Origin: Halanaerobium salsuginis
Lineage (GTDB): Bacteria; Bacillota; Halanaerobiia; Halanaerobiales; Halanaerobiaceae
Reading direction: 5' to 3'
DNA length: 58,943 nt
NCBI RefSeq assembly: GCF_900114545.1
Contig: NZ_FOTI01000017.1
Span: 1 to 58,943 of the forward strand
Shown piece by piece: positions 25,400 through 33,675 of the stretch; position 1 is the stretch's first letter; every line of letters begins with the position of its first letter. Position numbers and translations under genes: made by a program. The notes under the pieces are model-generated. The model saw only the letters and a list, made by a program, of their open reading frames with translations, had not been told where the DNA came from and made no database searches.

Positions 25400-26884
25400 T
25401 TAATTAAAATTAGTATTTCTGTACAGTCTATATTGACGGAAAATTACTGAAATTACTGAAATAAGAGTAGCAATTAAAAACAATAATGAAATTGGACTGG
25501 TAAATAACGGGGTTAAATCACCTGAGCTAGACATTAAAGCTCTTCTTAAATTACTTTCCGCCATTGGACCTAAAATAAAACCAATAATTAAAGGGGCTAA
25601 CTGTATCCCTACTTTTGAAAGCAAATAGCCAATAATACCAAATGCAATAACTACATAAACACTAAAAATATTATTATTTAAAGCAAAAGCACCTAAAGAA
25701 CAAGTAACAAAAACTATTGGTAAAAGTATTTCTTTAGGAATTTTTAAAATATTAATAAAAATTCTAATTCCATAAAACTCTACTAAAAGCATAATAAAAT
25801 TTGCTATAAGTAAAGCACCAAATATTCCATATATTAATTTAGGATTAGTCTTAAATAGTAATGGGCCTGGCTGTACTCCCTGAATCATTAAAGCACCTAA
25901 CAATACAGCTGTAGTACTATCTCCTGGTATTCCTAAAGCAAGTAAAGGGACTAATGCCCCACCAGTTAGTCCATTGTTTCCTGCCTCACTAGCAACAAGC
26001 CCATCTATAATTCCAGTTCCAAATTTTTCTGGATATTTAGAAGATTTTTTAGCCTGTCCATATGATAAAATTGAAGCTGTACTTCCACCTATACCTGGTA
26101 AAATACCTATCATAGTACCAATTACACCTGATCTTACAACATTAAATATTTGTTCTTTTAACTCTTTAAATGATAATCCAAATCCCTTAACTGTTTTAAC
26201 ATCATATATTTCCTTTTTTACTCCACTTTCTGCTTCTTTAAAAATTTCTGATACAGCAAATAGTCCAATAAGCACTGGTAAAAGTTCAAATCCCTGTTTA
26301 AGTTGAATGAAACCAAAAGTAAAACGATCAACCCCATCTACAGGAGCCATTCCAATTAAAGTAATACTCATACCAATTAATCCACTTATAATTCCCATTA
26401 GAAACGATCCTCTAGTTACAGTAGCAATCATTGTTAAAGCAAAAAATATTAAAGAAAAATATTCGAATGGACCAAATTTTAATGCTACTTTTGCAAGTAA
26501 AGGTGAAGCAAAAATTAAAATCAAAAAACTTATAACACCGCCTAGAAATGAAACCACTACAGCTGTTCCTAATGCTTTACCTGCTTTCCCTTTTTGAGTT
26601 AATGGATAACCATCAAAAGTACTTGCTATAGAAGATGGAGTGCCTGGCATATTTAATAAAACTGCTGGAATCAGTCCACCACTAATGCCACCAACATATA
26701 ATGAAATCATTACTGCCATTCCAGAAATTGGATCCATTGAGAAAGTTACTGGAATAAATAATACAACAGCCATAGTAGCAGTCATACCAGGAATAGATCC
26801 AAATATTATACCAATAATAACTCCAAGAAACATTAATAAAATTGTATGAAAATCTAAAACAGCTATAATTCCTCCTAAAAGCAT
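25400..26884 (-). CDS. tctA: Tripartite tricarboxylate transporter, large membrane subunit TctA
   Basis: 494 residues with about eleven to twelve helices. Signature blocks GIIFGSIPGMTATMAVVLFIP, GGISGGLIPAVLLNMPGTPSSIASTFDGYPL, GILPGIGGSTASILSY and EAGNNGLTGGALVPLLALGIPGDSTTAVLLGAL are diagnostic of TctA. It drives ion-coupled uptake of an organic acid delivered by the TctC protein. Its operon of glucarate and galactarate dehydratases makes an aldarate the likely cargo. ATG start with AAGGGGG upstream; 21 bp behind tctB. Confidence 0.95.
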   Translation of the reverse strand: MLLGGIIAVLDFHTILLMFLGVIIGIIFGSIPGMTATMAVVLFIPVTFSMDPISGMAVMISLYVGGISGGLIPAVLLNMPGTPSSIASTFDGYPLTQKGKAGKALGTAVVVSFLGGVISFLILIFASPLLAKVALKFGPFEYFSLIFFALTMIATVTRGSFLMGIISGLIGMSITLIGMAPVDGVDRFTFGFIQLKQGFELLPVLIGLFAVSEIFKEAESGVKKEIYDVKTVKGFGLSFKELKEQIFNVVRSGVIGTMIGILPGIGGSTASILSYGQAKKSSKYPEKFGTGIIDGLVASEAGNNGLTGGALVPLLALGIPGDSTTAVLLGALMIQGVQPGPLLFKTNPKLIYGIFGALLIANFIMLLVEFYGIRIFINILKIPKEILLPIVFVTCSLGAFALNNNIFSVYVVIAFGIIGYLLSKVGIQLAPLIIGFILGPMAESNLRRALMSSSGDLTPLFTSPISLLFLIATLISVISVIFRQYRLYRNTNFN

Positions 26885-26905
26885 AATTTTAAACCCCCTT
26901 ATACC

Positions 26906-27388
26906 CTATGGTAATGGAACATAAAATATATTTGTAAATAAATAATATAGTACTCCAACAATAAAGATTGATAAACAAAAATATTTAATAATTAGCTTTA
27001 TATTTATTTTTTCTGTCATAATAGTCATCTGTAAAGTAAGAAATAATATAGATATTACTATAAATCCAATTTTATTTAATAAAAATCCATAAGCTAAGCA
27101 ATTTAATAATGATAAAAATAATAATTTAAAATGAATATCTTTCTTTATATTGCATTTTTTATTTTGTGATATTCCCTTTTTTAATTGATAATTTTTATAA
27201 TTAACTAATATAAGAATTATACTAAAAATAGTTAATCCTAAAAAAATTATTCTAGGGAAAAAGGCTGCAGACACTTCTAAATGAGCCCTATTTGATATAT
27301 TATATGTATTTAAATAGCCGAAAAAAGAAAATATTATTAAAAAAATACCAAAGAAAATTTTCTTTTTATAAACTTTATAATCATTCAT
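26906..27388 (-). CDS. tctB: Tripartite tricarboxylate transporter, small membrane subunit TctB
   Basis: 160 residues with four predicted helices, beginning FGIFLIIFSFFGYLNTYNIS and including AFFPRIIFLGLTIFSIILIL, a family-like opening (the PRxxxxxL region). TctB is poorly conserved, so the call rests on size, topology and its place between tctC and tctA. It is separated from tctC by a 19-bp stem-loop. Confidence 0.88.
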   Translation of the reverse strand: MNDYKVYKKKIFFGIFLIIFSFFGYLNTYNISNRAHLEVSAAFFPRIIFLGLTIFSIILILVNYKNYQLKKGISQNKKCNIKKDIHFKLLFLSLLNCLAYGFLLNKIGFIVISILFLTLQMTIMTEKINIKLIIKYFCLSIFIVGVLYYLFTNIFYVPLP

Positions 27389-27407
27389 ATTAATTAATCA
27401 CCTCTTT

Positions 27408-27462
27408 TTTAATGTAAAAGAGAATATTCAAAAGATTTATTATTATTCTCTTTTACATTAAA
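27408..27462 (-). promoter_or_regulatory. Intercistronic stem-loop between tctC and tctB
   Basis: Positions 27408-27426 pair perfectly over 19 bp with 27444-27462, around a 17-nt loop, 23 bp behind the tctC stop. The core is AATGTAAAAGAGAATA against its complement. On the minus strand it is followed by AAAAAAGAGG, the latter being the tctB ribosome binding site, with no U-run of its own; partial termination or mRNA protection is more likely than a full stop. Confidence 0.85.
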
Positions 27463-27485
27463 GTTCTAATATAATTATTAATAAT

Positions 27486-28457
27486 TTAATTTACCTTATC
27501 ATATAACATTTTAAAATAATCTCGTTGATCAATTAAAAATTTTCTAGCAGATTTAGGATTCATATATTTAGGTCTTAACTTTACATTTGCTAAATCTTTC
27601 TCATATCCTGACATCTCTGTAGCCTTTTTTACACCCTCAGTAAAAGTATCAATAATTTCTTTTGGAGTATTTTTAGGAAATAAATAATAATAAGGTTTTG
27701 CAACAACTAGATTAATTCCTTGTTCTTTAAAAGTTGGAATAAAATCATAATCATCTTGACGTTCCTTTGCTGTAATTCCAAGTGAAACCATATCACCTGA
27801 TTTAATATATTGCAATATTGGAGAAACTATACCATATATTGCATCAACATGTCCTCCTAATAAAGAAGCATTTTTGGCAGATTGACCACCTACATCAACA
27901 AGTTTAAGATCTAAACCTGTTGCATCTGCAAATGCAAGTGATAACATATGAGAAGTTCCTCCAATTTCTATTCCCATTTTTAATTCTCCAGGATGCTTTT
28001 TACCATACTCAATAAATTCATCCAAATTACTAAATCTATCATCATCATCTCTTATTGCAAAAGTATTACCAGGTTCAAGTGTAACTATAGGTCCTTGTTT
28101 AAATGCTTCAAAATCATAATCAGTCACACCAAATATTTTAGCAAGATACAAAGAACTATGATAAAACATTACTGTATATCCATCCGGCTTAGACTGCATA
28201 ACATGTTGCGAAGCAATCAAACTACCTGCTCCCTCCATATTAACAACAGCAATATCTGTTCCCAGTGCCTTTTCTAAATATTTGGCAATTATTCTAGCAT
28301 TTGTATCTGTATCTCCACCAGGGCCAGCAGGAATAATTACCTGGATAGGTTTATTAGGATATGTATTAATGTTATTTTCAGCAAAAGAAGTTCCAGATAA
28401 GATTAATAAATTAACTATTAAAAATAAAATTATACTAAATAATTTTTTATTTATCAT
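27486..28457 (-). CDS. tctC: Tripartite tricarboxylate transporter, periplasmic-type binding protein TctC
   Basis: 323 residues. Signal peptide (KKLFSIILFLIVNLLILSG, cleaved after SFA). The family opening YPNKPIQVIIPAGPGGDTDTNAR and the segment VDVGGQSAKNASLLGGHVDAI are diagnostic of the Bug/TctC family, whose pocket closes around a carboxylate. Located directly behind gudD, so D-glucarate or galactarate is the probable ligand. ATG start with AAGGAGCG upstream. No lipobox cysteine was seen, so anchoring to the membrane is unclear. Confidence 0.94.
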   Translation of the reverse strand: MINKKLFSIILFLIVNLLILSGTSFAENNINTYPNKPIQVIIPAGPGGDTDTNARIIAKYLEKALGTDIAVVNMEGAGSLIASQHVMQSKPDGYTVMFYHSSLYLAKIFGVTDYDFEAFKQGPIVTLEPGNTFAIRDDDDRFSNLDEFIEYGKKHPGELKMGIEIGGTSHMLSLAFADATGLDLKLVDVGGQSAKNASLLGGHVDAIYGIVSPILQYIKSGDMVSLGITAKERQDDYDFIPTFKEQGINLVVAKPYYYLFPKNTPKEIIDTFTEGVKKATEMSGYEKDLANVKLRPKYMNPKSARKFLIDQRDYFKMLYDKVN

Positions 28458-28534
28458 TTTGTTCGCTCCTTATTTTTTAATATTTCGAAAATAATTTATT
28501 TAATTATTTGTTTTTTCATATTATTCTTTATTAA

Positions 28535-28560
28535 ATTCTAAATATAGCTATATTTAGAAT
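28535..28560 (-). promoter_or_regulatory. Perfect stem-loop overlapping the gudD stop codon
   Basis: A 26-bp perfect palindrome centred on AGCT: ATTCTAAATATAG (28548-28560 on the minus strand) and its complement. It begins inside the last codons of gudD and ends before tctC. On the minus strand TTTAATAAAG follows, giving at most a weak terminator; it may set the relative levels of the enzyme and the transporter. Confidence 0.75.
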
Positions 28561-29894
28561 TTATATTCTTTCAAGCTAGGCCTCTTACTATCAAATTCCC
28601 ATCCTTCAATTAAATATTGCATAGCAACTGAATCATCTCTTTTACCTAATTTTTTTTCTACATATAAATTATTAGCTTTTAAAAGCGATTGGCGATCTAT
28701 TTCTATTCCAAGTCCAGGTTGATTAGTTACTTTTATAGCTCCATCTTTTATTTGAGGAGGATTTTTTGTTAATCTTTCAGTTCCTTCTTGCCAAATCCAG
28801 TGTGTATCTATAGCAGTTATATCACCGGGAACTGCAGCTGCTACCTGACTAATCATTGCTAAAGATATGTCAAAATGATTATTAGAGTGCATACCCCATG
28901 TAAGGCCAAAAGCATTACATAATTGTCCAACTCTAACTGAGCCAGACATTGTCCAAAAATGGGGATCTGCTAGTGGTATATCAATAGAGTTTAAATAAAT
29001 AGCATGCTGCATTTGTCTCCAGTCTGTTGCAATCATATTAGTTGCTGTAGATAAACCAGTCATTTTTTTGAATTCTGCCATAATTTCTCTACCTGAAAAA
29101 CCTCTTTCTGCTCCACAAGGATCTTCACAATAAGCCAAAATTTCATTTTTATCTTTACACAATTTAACTGCTTCTTCCAAACTCCAGCACCCATTTGGAT
29201 CTATAGTTATTCTTGATTCAGGAAACCTATTTTTTAAAGCTTTAACCGATTCCATTTCAATTTCTCCAGAAAAAACACCTCCTTTAATTTTAAAATCCTT
29301 AAACCCATAAATTTCTTTTGCTGATTCGGCTAATTTCACAATTGCTTTTGGAGTAATAGCTTTTTCTCTTCTCAATCTATACCAATCAAAACTTGAATTT
29401 TTTTCTCTATGATACGGCAAATCAGTTAAATCTGGATCACCAATATAAAATAAATAGCCTAAAACTCTAACTAAATCTCTTTGTTTTCCATTTCCTAATA
29501 AAGATGCAACTGGAACTTTTAGATGTTTCCCCAATAAATCAAGAAAAGCTGTTTCAATAGCTGTTATAGAATGAATTGCTGTCCTTAAATCAAATGTTTG
29601 TAATCCACGACCTTTTTTATCTAGATGGCTAAATTTGTTGTATACTTTATGTATAATATTTTTATATTCACCAAGAGATTCTCCTATAATAAATTTTTTT
29701 GCATTCTCTAAATTTCTTCTAATTAATTCACCTCCTGGTACTTCTCCTAAACCATAATTTCCATTATCATCTGTTAATATTAAAATATTTCTTGTAAAAA
29801 ATGGAGCATGAGCTCCACTTAAATTTAATAACATACTATCTCTACCTGCAACTGGTATTACCTCTAATTCAGTAATCTTGGGAGGATTAAACAA
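28554..29894 (-). CDS. gudD: D-glucarate dehydratase
   Basis: 446 residues, the same length as E. coli GudD, enolase superfamily. The K-x-K pair is K202/K204 (FKIKGG). Metal ligands D232 (TIDPNGCW), E263 (GAERGF) and N286 ([10 protein letters not shown]), and the D310/H336 dyad ([16 protein letters not shown]), each align with the E. coli residues at a constant offset of three. It dehydrates D-glucarate (and usually L-idarate) to 5-keto-4-deoxy-glucarate. The start is TTG at 29892-29894 or a nearby codon behind AAGGAGATGG. First gene of the structural operon, below a promoter with a palindromic operator. Confidence 0.95.
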   Translation of the reverse strand: MFNPPKITELEVIPVAGRDSMLLNLSGAHAPFFTRNILILTDDNGNYGLGEVPGGELIRRNLENAKKFIIGESLGEYKNIIHKVYNKFSHLDKKGRGLQTFDLRTAIHSITAIETAFLDLLGKHLKVPVASLLGNGKQRDLVRVLGYLFYIGDPDLTDLPYHREKNSSFDWYRLRREKAITPKAIVKLAESAKEIYGFKDFKIKGGVFSGEIEMESVKALKNRFPESRITIDPNGCWSLEEAVKLCKDKNEILAYCEDPCGAERGFSGREIMAEFKKMTGLSTATNMIATDWRQMQHAIYLNSIDIPLADPHFWTMSGSVRVGQLCNAFGLTWGMHSNNHFDISLAMISQVAAAVPGDITAIDTHWIWQEGTERLTKNPPQIKDGAIKVTNQPGLGIEIDRQSLLKANNLYVEKKLGKRDDSVAMQYLIEGWEFDSKRPSLKEYKF

Positions 29895-30019
29895 ATCAGA
29901 CCATCTCCTTATTAATATTTATCTAATATATATATTATAGATTTTCACTAATTGTCTTAACTCAATTTAATTGTATTATGCATCCCTAAAATCAACAATA
30001 TACAAAATATTTAAATAAA

Positions 30020-30047
30020 AATATAAATCACAAAGATTTTTGTGCAA
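30020..30047 (-). promoter_or_regulatory. gudD operon promoter with embedded palindromic operator
   Basis: On the minus strand TTGCAC (30042-30047) and TATATT (30020-30025) are 16 bp apart. The perfect palindrome CACAAAGATTTTTGTG (30029-30044 on the plus strand; arms CACAAA/TTTGTG) overlaps the -35 box and spacer, where a regulator would compete with RNA polymerase or activate from it. The neighbouring CdaR-type and IclR-type proteins are the candidates. A second possible -10, TATAAT, occurs nearer gudD. Confidence 0.6.
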
Positions 30048-30060
30048 ACTATCTAGTCAA

Positions 30061-31221
30061 CTATTTATTAAATAAAAAAATATGATATCCAATTAACAAA
30101 GTAAATAAATTAGATAAATTTTTCAAATCATACCCTGTTTCATCTCTAATTTTATTCAACTGATAAAGGAGTGTATTACGGTGAACATATAATTCCTTAG
30201 CAGTTTGACTAATATTTAAGTCATTCTTTATTAAAGCATCTATAATTTTACCCAATTCATATTGATTAAATAACTCATTTATTTTTATCTTATTATTCCC
30301 TCTAAAAAGATTATTCAAAAAATTTTGGGCATGATGATCATCTATAAATGGAATTAAATAATCATAGCCAAATTCACTTATATTATAAATACCATTTTTA
30401 GCAGAAAAATTAAGTTTTTCACCAATTTCAAGTGCAAATTTGGCTTCCTGATAAGATATATGTAAAGCAGACAGTTCATTGACTGTCCTCCCTATGCCAA
30501 TTTTAGGATCAGAAATTTCCTTAGCAATCTTTAAGTTTATATTTTTAGCTAACTCGAGAATTTTTTGCTCTTGAATTTTATTTTTAATAAAATTCACTGA
30601 TTTAATTAAGACAAGATTGTCACCTCTAATTAAAAAAATATCATTTGCCTTAATAAAACTAAGTCTGTTAAGTCTATTAGTTAAATTAGTAACTAGCTTA
30701 CTGTTAAACTCAGTAAATTTAATCAAATAGACAACTCTGTTCAAATTTTTGTTTAATTTAAATAACTTAGCTTTATCAGCTAATAAATTTTGATCTTTAA
30801 TCTCATTATTTAATAGCTGCTGATAAAAGTTTTCTTTAGCTTTTTTATCAAGTTCAATCTCATGCCGCAAAAATTCCTGCTGTAAAATTAACTCAACCAT
30901 ATTTTTTACTATTTTACCATATCCAGCTACTTCGGCTACTTTGCCTGTTATACCAACAACTCCAATTATAGATTTATTAAATAAAATTGGTAAATTTATC
31001 CCTTCTCTAACTCCTTTAAATTCTTTACTTTCTCCAGACTTAATTATAAATTTTTGCTGGGTTTCTATCACCTGGTTAGCTACTTCATGAAAAGTATTGA
31101 GTCTATTTTTATCACCACTGCCTATTATTATTCCCTGACTATTCATTATATTAATATTCTTACCTAAAACATCCATCGTTTTTGTCACTATTTTTTCTGC
31201 TAACTCTCTAGTCAAATTCAC
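30061..31221 (-). CDS. cdaR: CdaR-family sugar diacid regulator
   Basis: 386 residues. The N-terminal diacid-recognition domain (about 1-135: LTRELAEKIVTKTMDVLGKN, GVREGINLPILFNKSIIGVVGITG) precedes a central GGDEF-like linker region and a C-terminal PucR/CdaR helix-turn-helix (LNISQTAKELYVHRNTLLYQLNKI, about 340-365). In E. coli CdaR activates gud/gar genes in response to glucarate, galactarate or glycerate. It is placed directly upstream of gudD, so it is very likely the operon activator. Start is GTG behind AAAGGAG. An IclR gene precedes it by 42 bp, giving the cluster two regulators. Confidence 0.92.
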   Translation of the reverse strand: MNLTRELAEKIVTKTMDVLGKNINIMNSQGIIIGSGDKNRLNTFHEVANQVIETQQKFIIKSGESKEFKGVREGINLPILFNKSIIGVVGITGKVAEVAGYGKIVKNMVELILQQEFLRHEIELDKKAKENFYQQLLNNEIKDQNLLADKAKLFKLNKNLNRVVYLIKFTEFNSKLVTNLTNRLNRLSFIKANDIFLIRGDNLVLIKSVNFIKNKIQEQKILELAKNINLKIAKEISDPKIGIGRTVNELSALHISYQEAKFALEIGEKLNFSAKNGIYNISEFGYDYLIPFIDDHHAQNFLNNLFRGNNKIKINELFNQYELGKIIDALIKNDLNISQTAKELYVHRNTLLYQLNKIRDETGYDLKNLSNLFTLLIGYHIFLFNK

Positions 31222-31263
31222 CTTTTAACTCCTTTCTACAATTTTAAAAAAATATAGCTTATT

Positions 31264-32043
31264 TTAGAGCGGATTATATAGACTATAGCCTAAAATATGA
31301 GATATTTTATTAGCTGTAGTAGATAATTTTTCTAAATTTTCTTCTACTACAATTTTTTGTTCTTTAAATAAACGACGATCGGAAATACTTAATGCCGCCT
31401 CAATCATGCCTTGACTATTCCAGATTGGAACTGCTATACAACGAGTTCCTTTAATATACTCTTCATCATCATTTGCATAACCATTTTTATTAACCTGTTC
31501 CAATTCTCTTTTAAATTCGATCTGACTGGTAATTGTATTTTCTGTTATTTTTTCTAATTTTAAATTACTAATAATTTCTGTTTGTTTTGCTTTAATTTGA
31601 AAAGCAAGCAATATTTTTCCTAAACCAGTTGCATGTAATGGAACTCTACGTCCCACATGATAATAAGTATCAGGAATATTTGGACTGGGTGCTCTTAAAA
31701 TATAGGTAACCTCCTGTTGATCAAGTATACCTAAACTAACATTAACTTCTAAATCAGCAGCTAGTTTATTTACATAAGGTAGAGCAACTCTTCTTACTTC
31801 TAATGAATTCAAAATTATTTTGGCGAAATTTAACCCTTTAAAACCTAAGGAATATTTATCATGATTATTTTTTTTTAAATAACCAAGATATTCTAAACTC
31901 TGCAGTAAACGCCAGACGGAACTGGAACTAAATTCTAACAATTCGGTTATTTCTTGAGCAGTATATTCTAAATTATTTTCATTGAATAGTTCTAGTATCT
32001 TAAATGCATTCGCTAAAGACTGATTTAAATATTCTTTTTCCAT
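31264..32043 (-). CDS. IclR-family transcriptional regulator of the aldarate cluster
   Basis: 259 residues: N-terminal winged helix (about 8-70, SLANAFKILELFNENNLEYTA, EITELLEFSSSSVWRLLQSLEYLGYL) and C-terminal IclR effector domain (VGRRVPLHATGLGKILLAF, RCIAVPIWNSQGMIEAALSISDRR). This family senses small organic acids. Its position at the head of the cluster suggests repression in the absence of substrate, in concert with the CdaR-type activator. ATG start; the promoter lies in the AT-rich stretch behind the terminator at 32206-32237. Confidence 0.88.
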   Translation of the reverse strand: MEKEYLNQSLANAFKILELFNENNLEYTAQEITELLEFSSSSVWRLLQSLEYLGYLKKNNHDKYSLGFKGLNFAKIILNSLEVRRVALPYVNKLAADLEVNVSLGILDQQEVTYILRAPSPNIPDTYYHVGRRVPLHATGLGKILLAFQIKAKQTEIISNLKLEKITENTITSQIEFKRELEQVNKNGYANDDEEYIKGTRCIAVPIWNSQGMIEAALSISDRRLFKEQKIVVEENLEKLSTTANKISHILGYSLYNPL

Positions 32044-32205
32044 TTTAAAAAACCCCTTTTATTTAATAAAATTTATAAAGATTCAGAATAAATTATTTTT
32101 TCATTTTTTATATTAACATATATTTTTTTGAAAATCAATTTTCATTATTTTATTTTTAATTTAAAATATAGAATTATAAATTTTATTTATTTAGTTAAAT
32201 AAAAA

Positions 32206-32237
32206 AATAACCACCTCAAAATACTGAGCTGGTTATT
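32206..32237 (-). terminator. Rho-independent terminator behind the antiporter gene
   Basis: AATAACCA (32206-32213) pairs with TGGTTATT (32230-32237) and an inner CTCA/TGAG extends the stem around AAATAC. On the minus strand a run of seven T follows. It lies 43 bp behind the antiporter stop. Confidence 0.88.
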
Positions 32238-32280
32238 AATTATACTAAATTCAATTTTAATAAGCTAACTATAAATTAAA

Positions 32281-33669
32281 TCAAAATCTTTTTTTCATTT
32301 CTTTTGATTTAATTAATCCATATTCTGTCGCAAGAGGACCAAAAATTTCTGTGAAAAATGAAGTAAATAAAATAATATTCAAAATTAACATTGAAATATT
32401 AGATATATTACCAGGTAAATGAATAAAATCTTTTTGAATAATAAATGCTAAATCAATAGCTATTCCAATTTGGGGAGTTAACCCAAATCCCAAATAATCA
32501 ACAACATGTTTGGGCGCAGACGAAAGTTTAGCTCCAATTCTTGCTCCTCCTACTTTGCCAATAATCCTGGTTAAACTATAAGCAAAAGCTATTAACAGAA
32601 AGTTCCAGTTAAATAAATTAGAAATTTGAATTTTAGTACCTGCTAGAATAAAAAAAGCAGCAAAAAGTGGCACTGTAAGAATATCTATTTTATCTGAAAT
32701 ATCAAGTCGACGTTTAGTAAAATTACGATAAACAAATCCAACCGTTAAATTAGCAAACAACGGTGAAATATGAAGAAAAACTGCCAGAGCACTTGTTCCA
32801 AATACAGTTGCTAAAATCAATAAAACTTTCCGGTCTTCTGATTTACAATTTGCCATTAAATGTTGAGAAAGATAACCAATTGAAAACCCTAAAATTATTG
32901 CCGAAATAATTTTAAATAAAGGAGAAATTAAAATTGCCATAAAAGTAATTTCATGAGCTGGAGTCGCCAGAGCAAGTGAAAGCGGCTCCATAAAAGAAAA
33001 TATTAAAAGTGCTAAAAATTCATCTAAAGCAAGCACTACCATTAAGGTTGCTGAAAGTTCACCTGGTATACTGTATTCTTTTAATACCATAACTGTAGCT
33101 GCTGGTGCAGTTGCAGTTGCTATAGTACCTAATAGAATAGAAACAAAAAGTGATTGATCTAAAAACAACATAACACCTGTTACCAAAATAAAAGCTCCAA
33201 ATGATTCAAATAAAACGATTAAAATTAGCTCTAACTCTAATTGTTTAAATACTTTTATATAAAGAGAAGTCCCTATACTAAAAGAAATAAAAGAGACTGC
33301 CAGCACAGTAATGAAATTAAATGTATTAAGTAAATAATTATACCAGGCAATCGACTCTCTTGATAAAAAAGGAATTCTTTCTACAATACTTTGACTAAAA
33401 ATGGTTCCTAAAATTATGTATCCAACTACACTTGGAATACGAAAACGATCTGTTATTGTTTTCACTATAAATGAAAAAATTAATAGAAGTCCTATTATAT
33501 AAATAAGTTTATGACTTTTATGGTTTAAGAGCATCCAGTGCTGAAGATTATTTAAATTTTGTAATATATTGTAATCCTGTATTGTTAATACCTCCTTTAA
33601 TGTTATATCTAGTAAATTAATGCTTAGTTTATCACTTATTATTTTATAAAATTTTTTGCTGTCAGTCAA
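32281..33669 (-). CDS. CPA2-family cation:proton antiporter
   Basis: Up to 462 residues with about twelve helices and a Na_H_Exchanger domain. Motifs: TDRFRIPSVVGYIILGTIFSQ (helix 1-2) and GTIATATAPAATVMVLKEY followed by LDEFLALLIFSF, the ion-binding region. No TrkA-N or RCK domain follows, so it is a membrane-only antiporter. The annotated TTG start at 33669 has no good ribosome binding site. A perfect AAAGGAGG (33591-33598) lies inside, eight bases before an in-frame ATA (residue 30); the first ATG is residue 46 (33532-33534), just before helix one. The true start is thus probably one of these. It follows the HD-GYP gene by 6 bp in an operon. Confidence 0.85.
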   Translation of the reverse strand: MTDSKKFYKIISDKLSINLLDITLKEVLTIQDYNILQNLNNLQHWMLLNHKSHKLIYIIGLLLIFSFIVKTITDRFRIPSVVGYIILGTIFSQSIVERIPFLSRESIAWYNYLLNTFNFITVLAVSFISFSIGTSLYIKVFKQLELELILIVLFESFGAFILVTGVMLFLDQSLFVSILLGTIATATAPAATVMVLKEYSIPGELSATLMVVLALDEFLALLIFSFMEPLSLALATPAHEITFMAILISPLFKIISAIILGFSIGYLSQHLMANCKSEDRKVLLILATVFGTSALAVFLHISPLFANLTVGFVYRNFTKRRLDISDKIDILTVPLFAAFFILAGTKIQISNLFNWNFLLIAFAYSLTRIIGKVGGARIGAKLSSAPKHVVDYLGFGLTPQIGIAIDLAFIIQKDFIHLPGNISNISMLILNIILFTSFFTEIFGPLATEYGLIKSKEMKKRF

Positions 33670-33675
33670 AACAAG

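Noticed and set aside
25974-26849. Plus-strand open frames opposite tctA
   Set aside because: They are antisense to a well-conserved membrane protein, have low-complexity proline/isoleucine-rich translations and lack ribosome binding sites.
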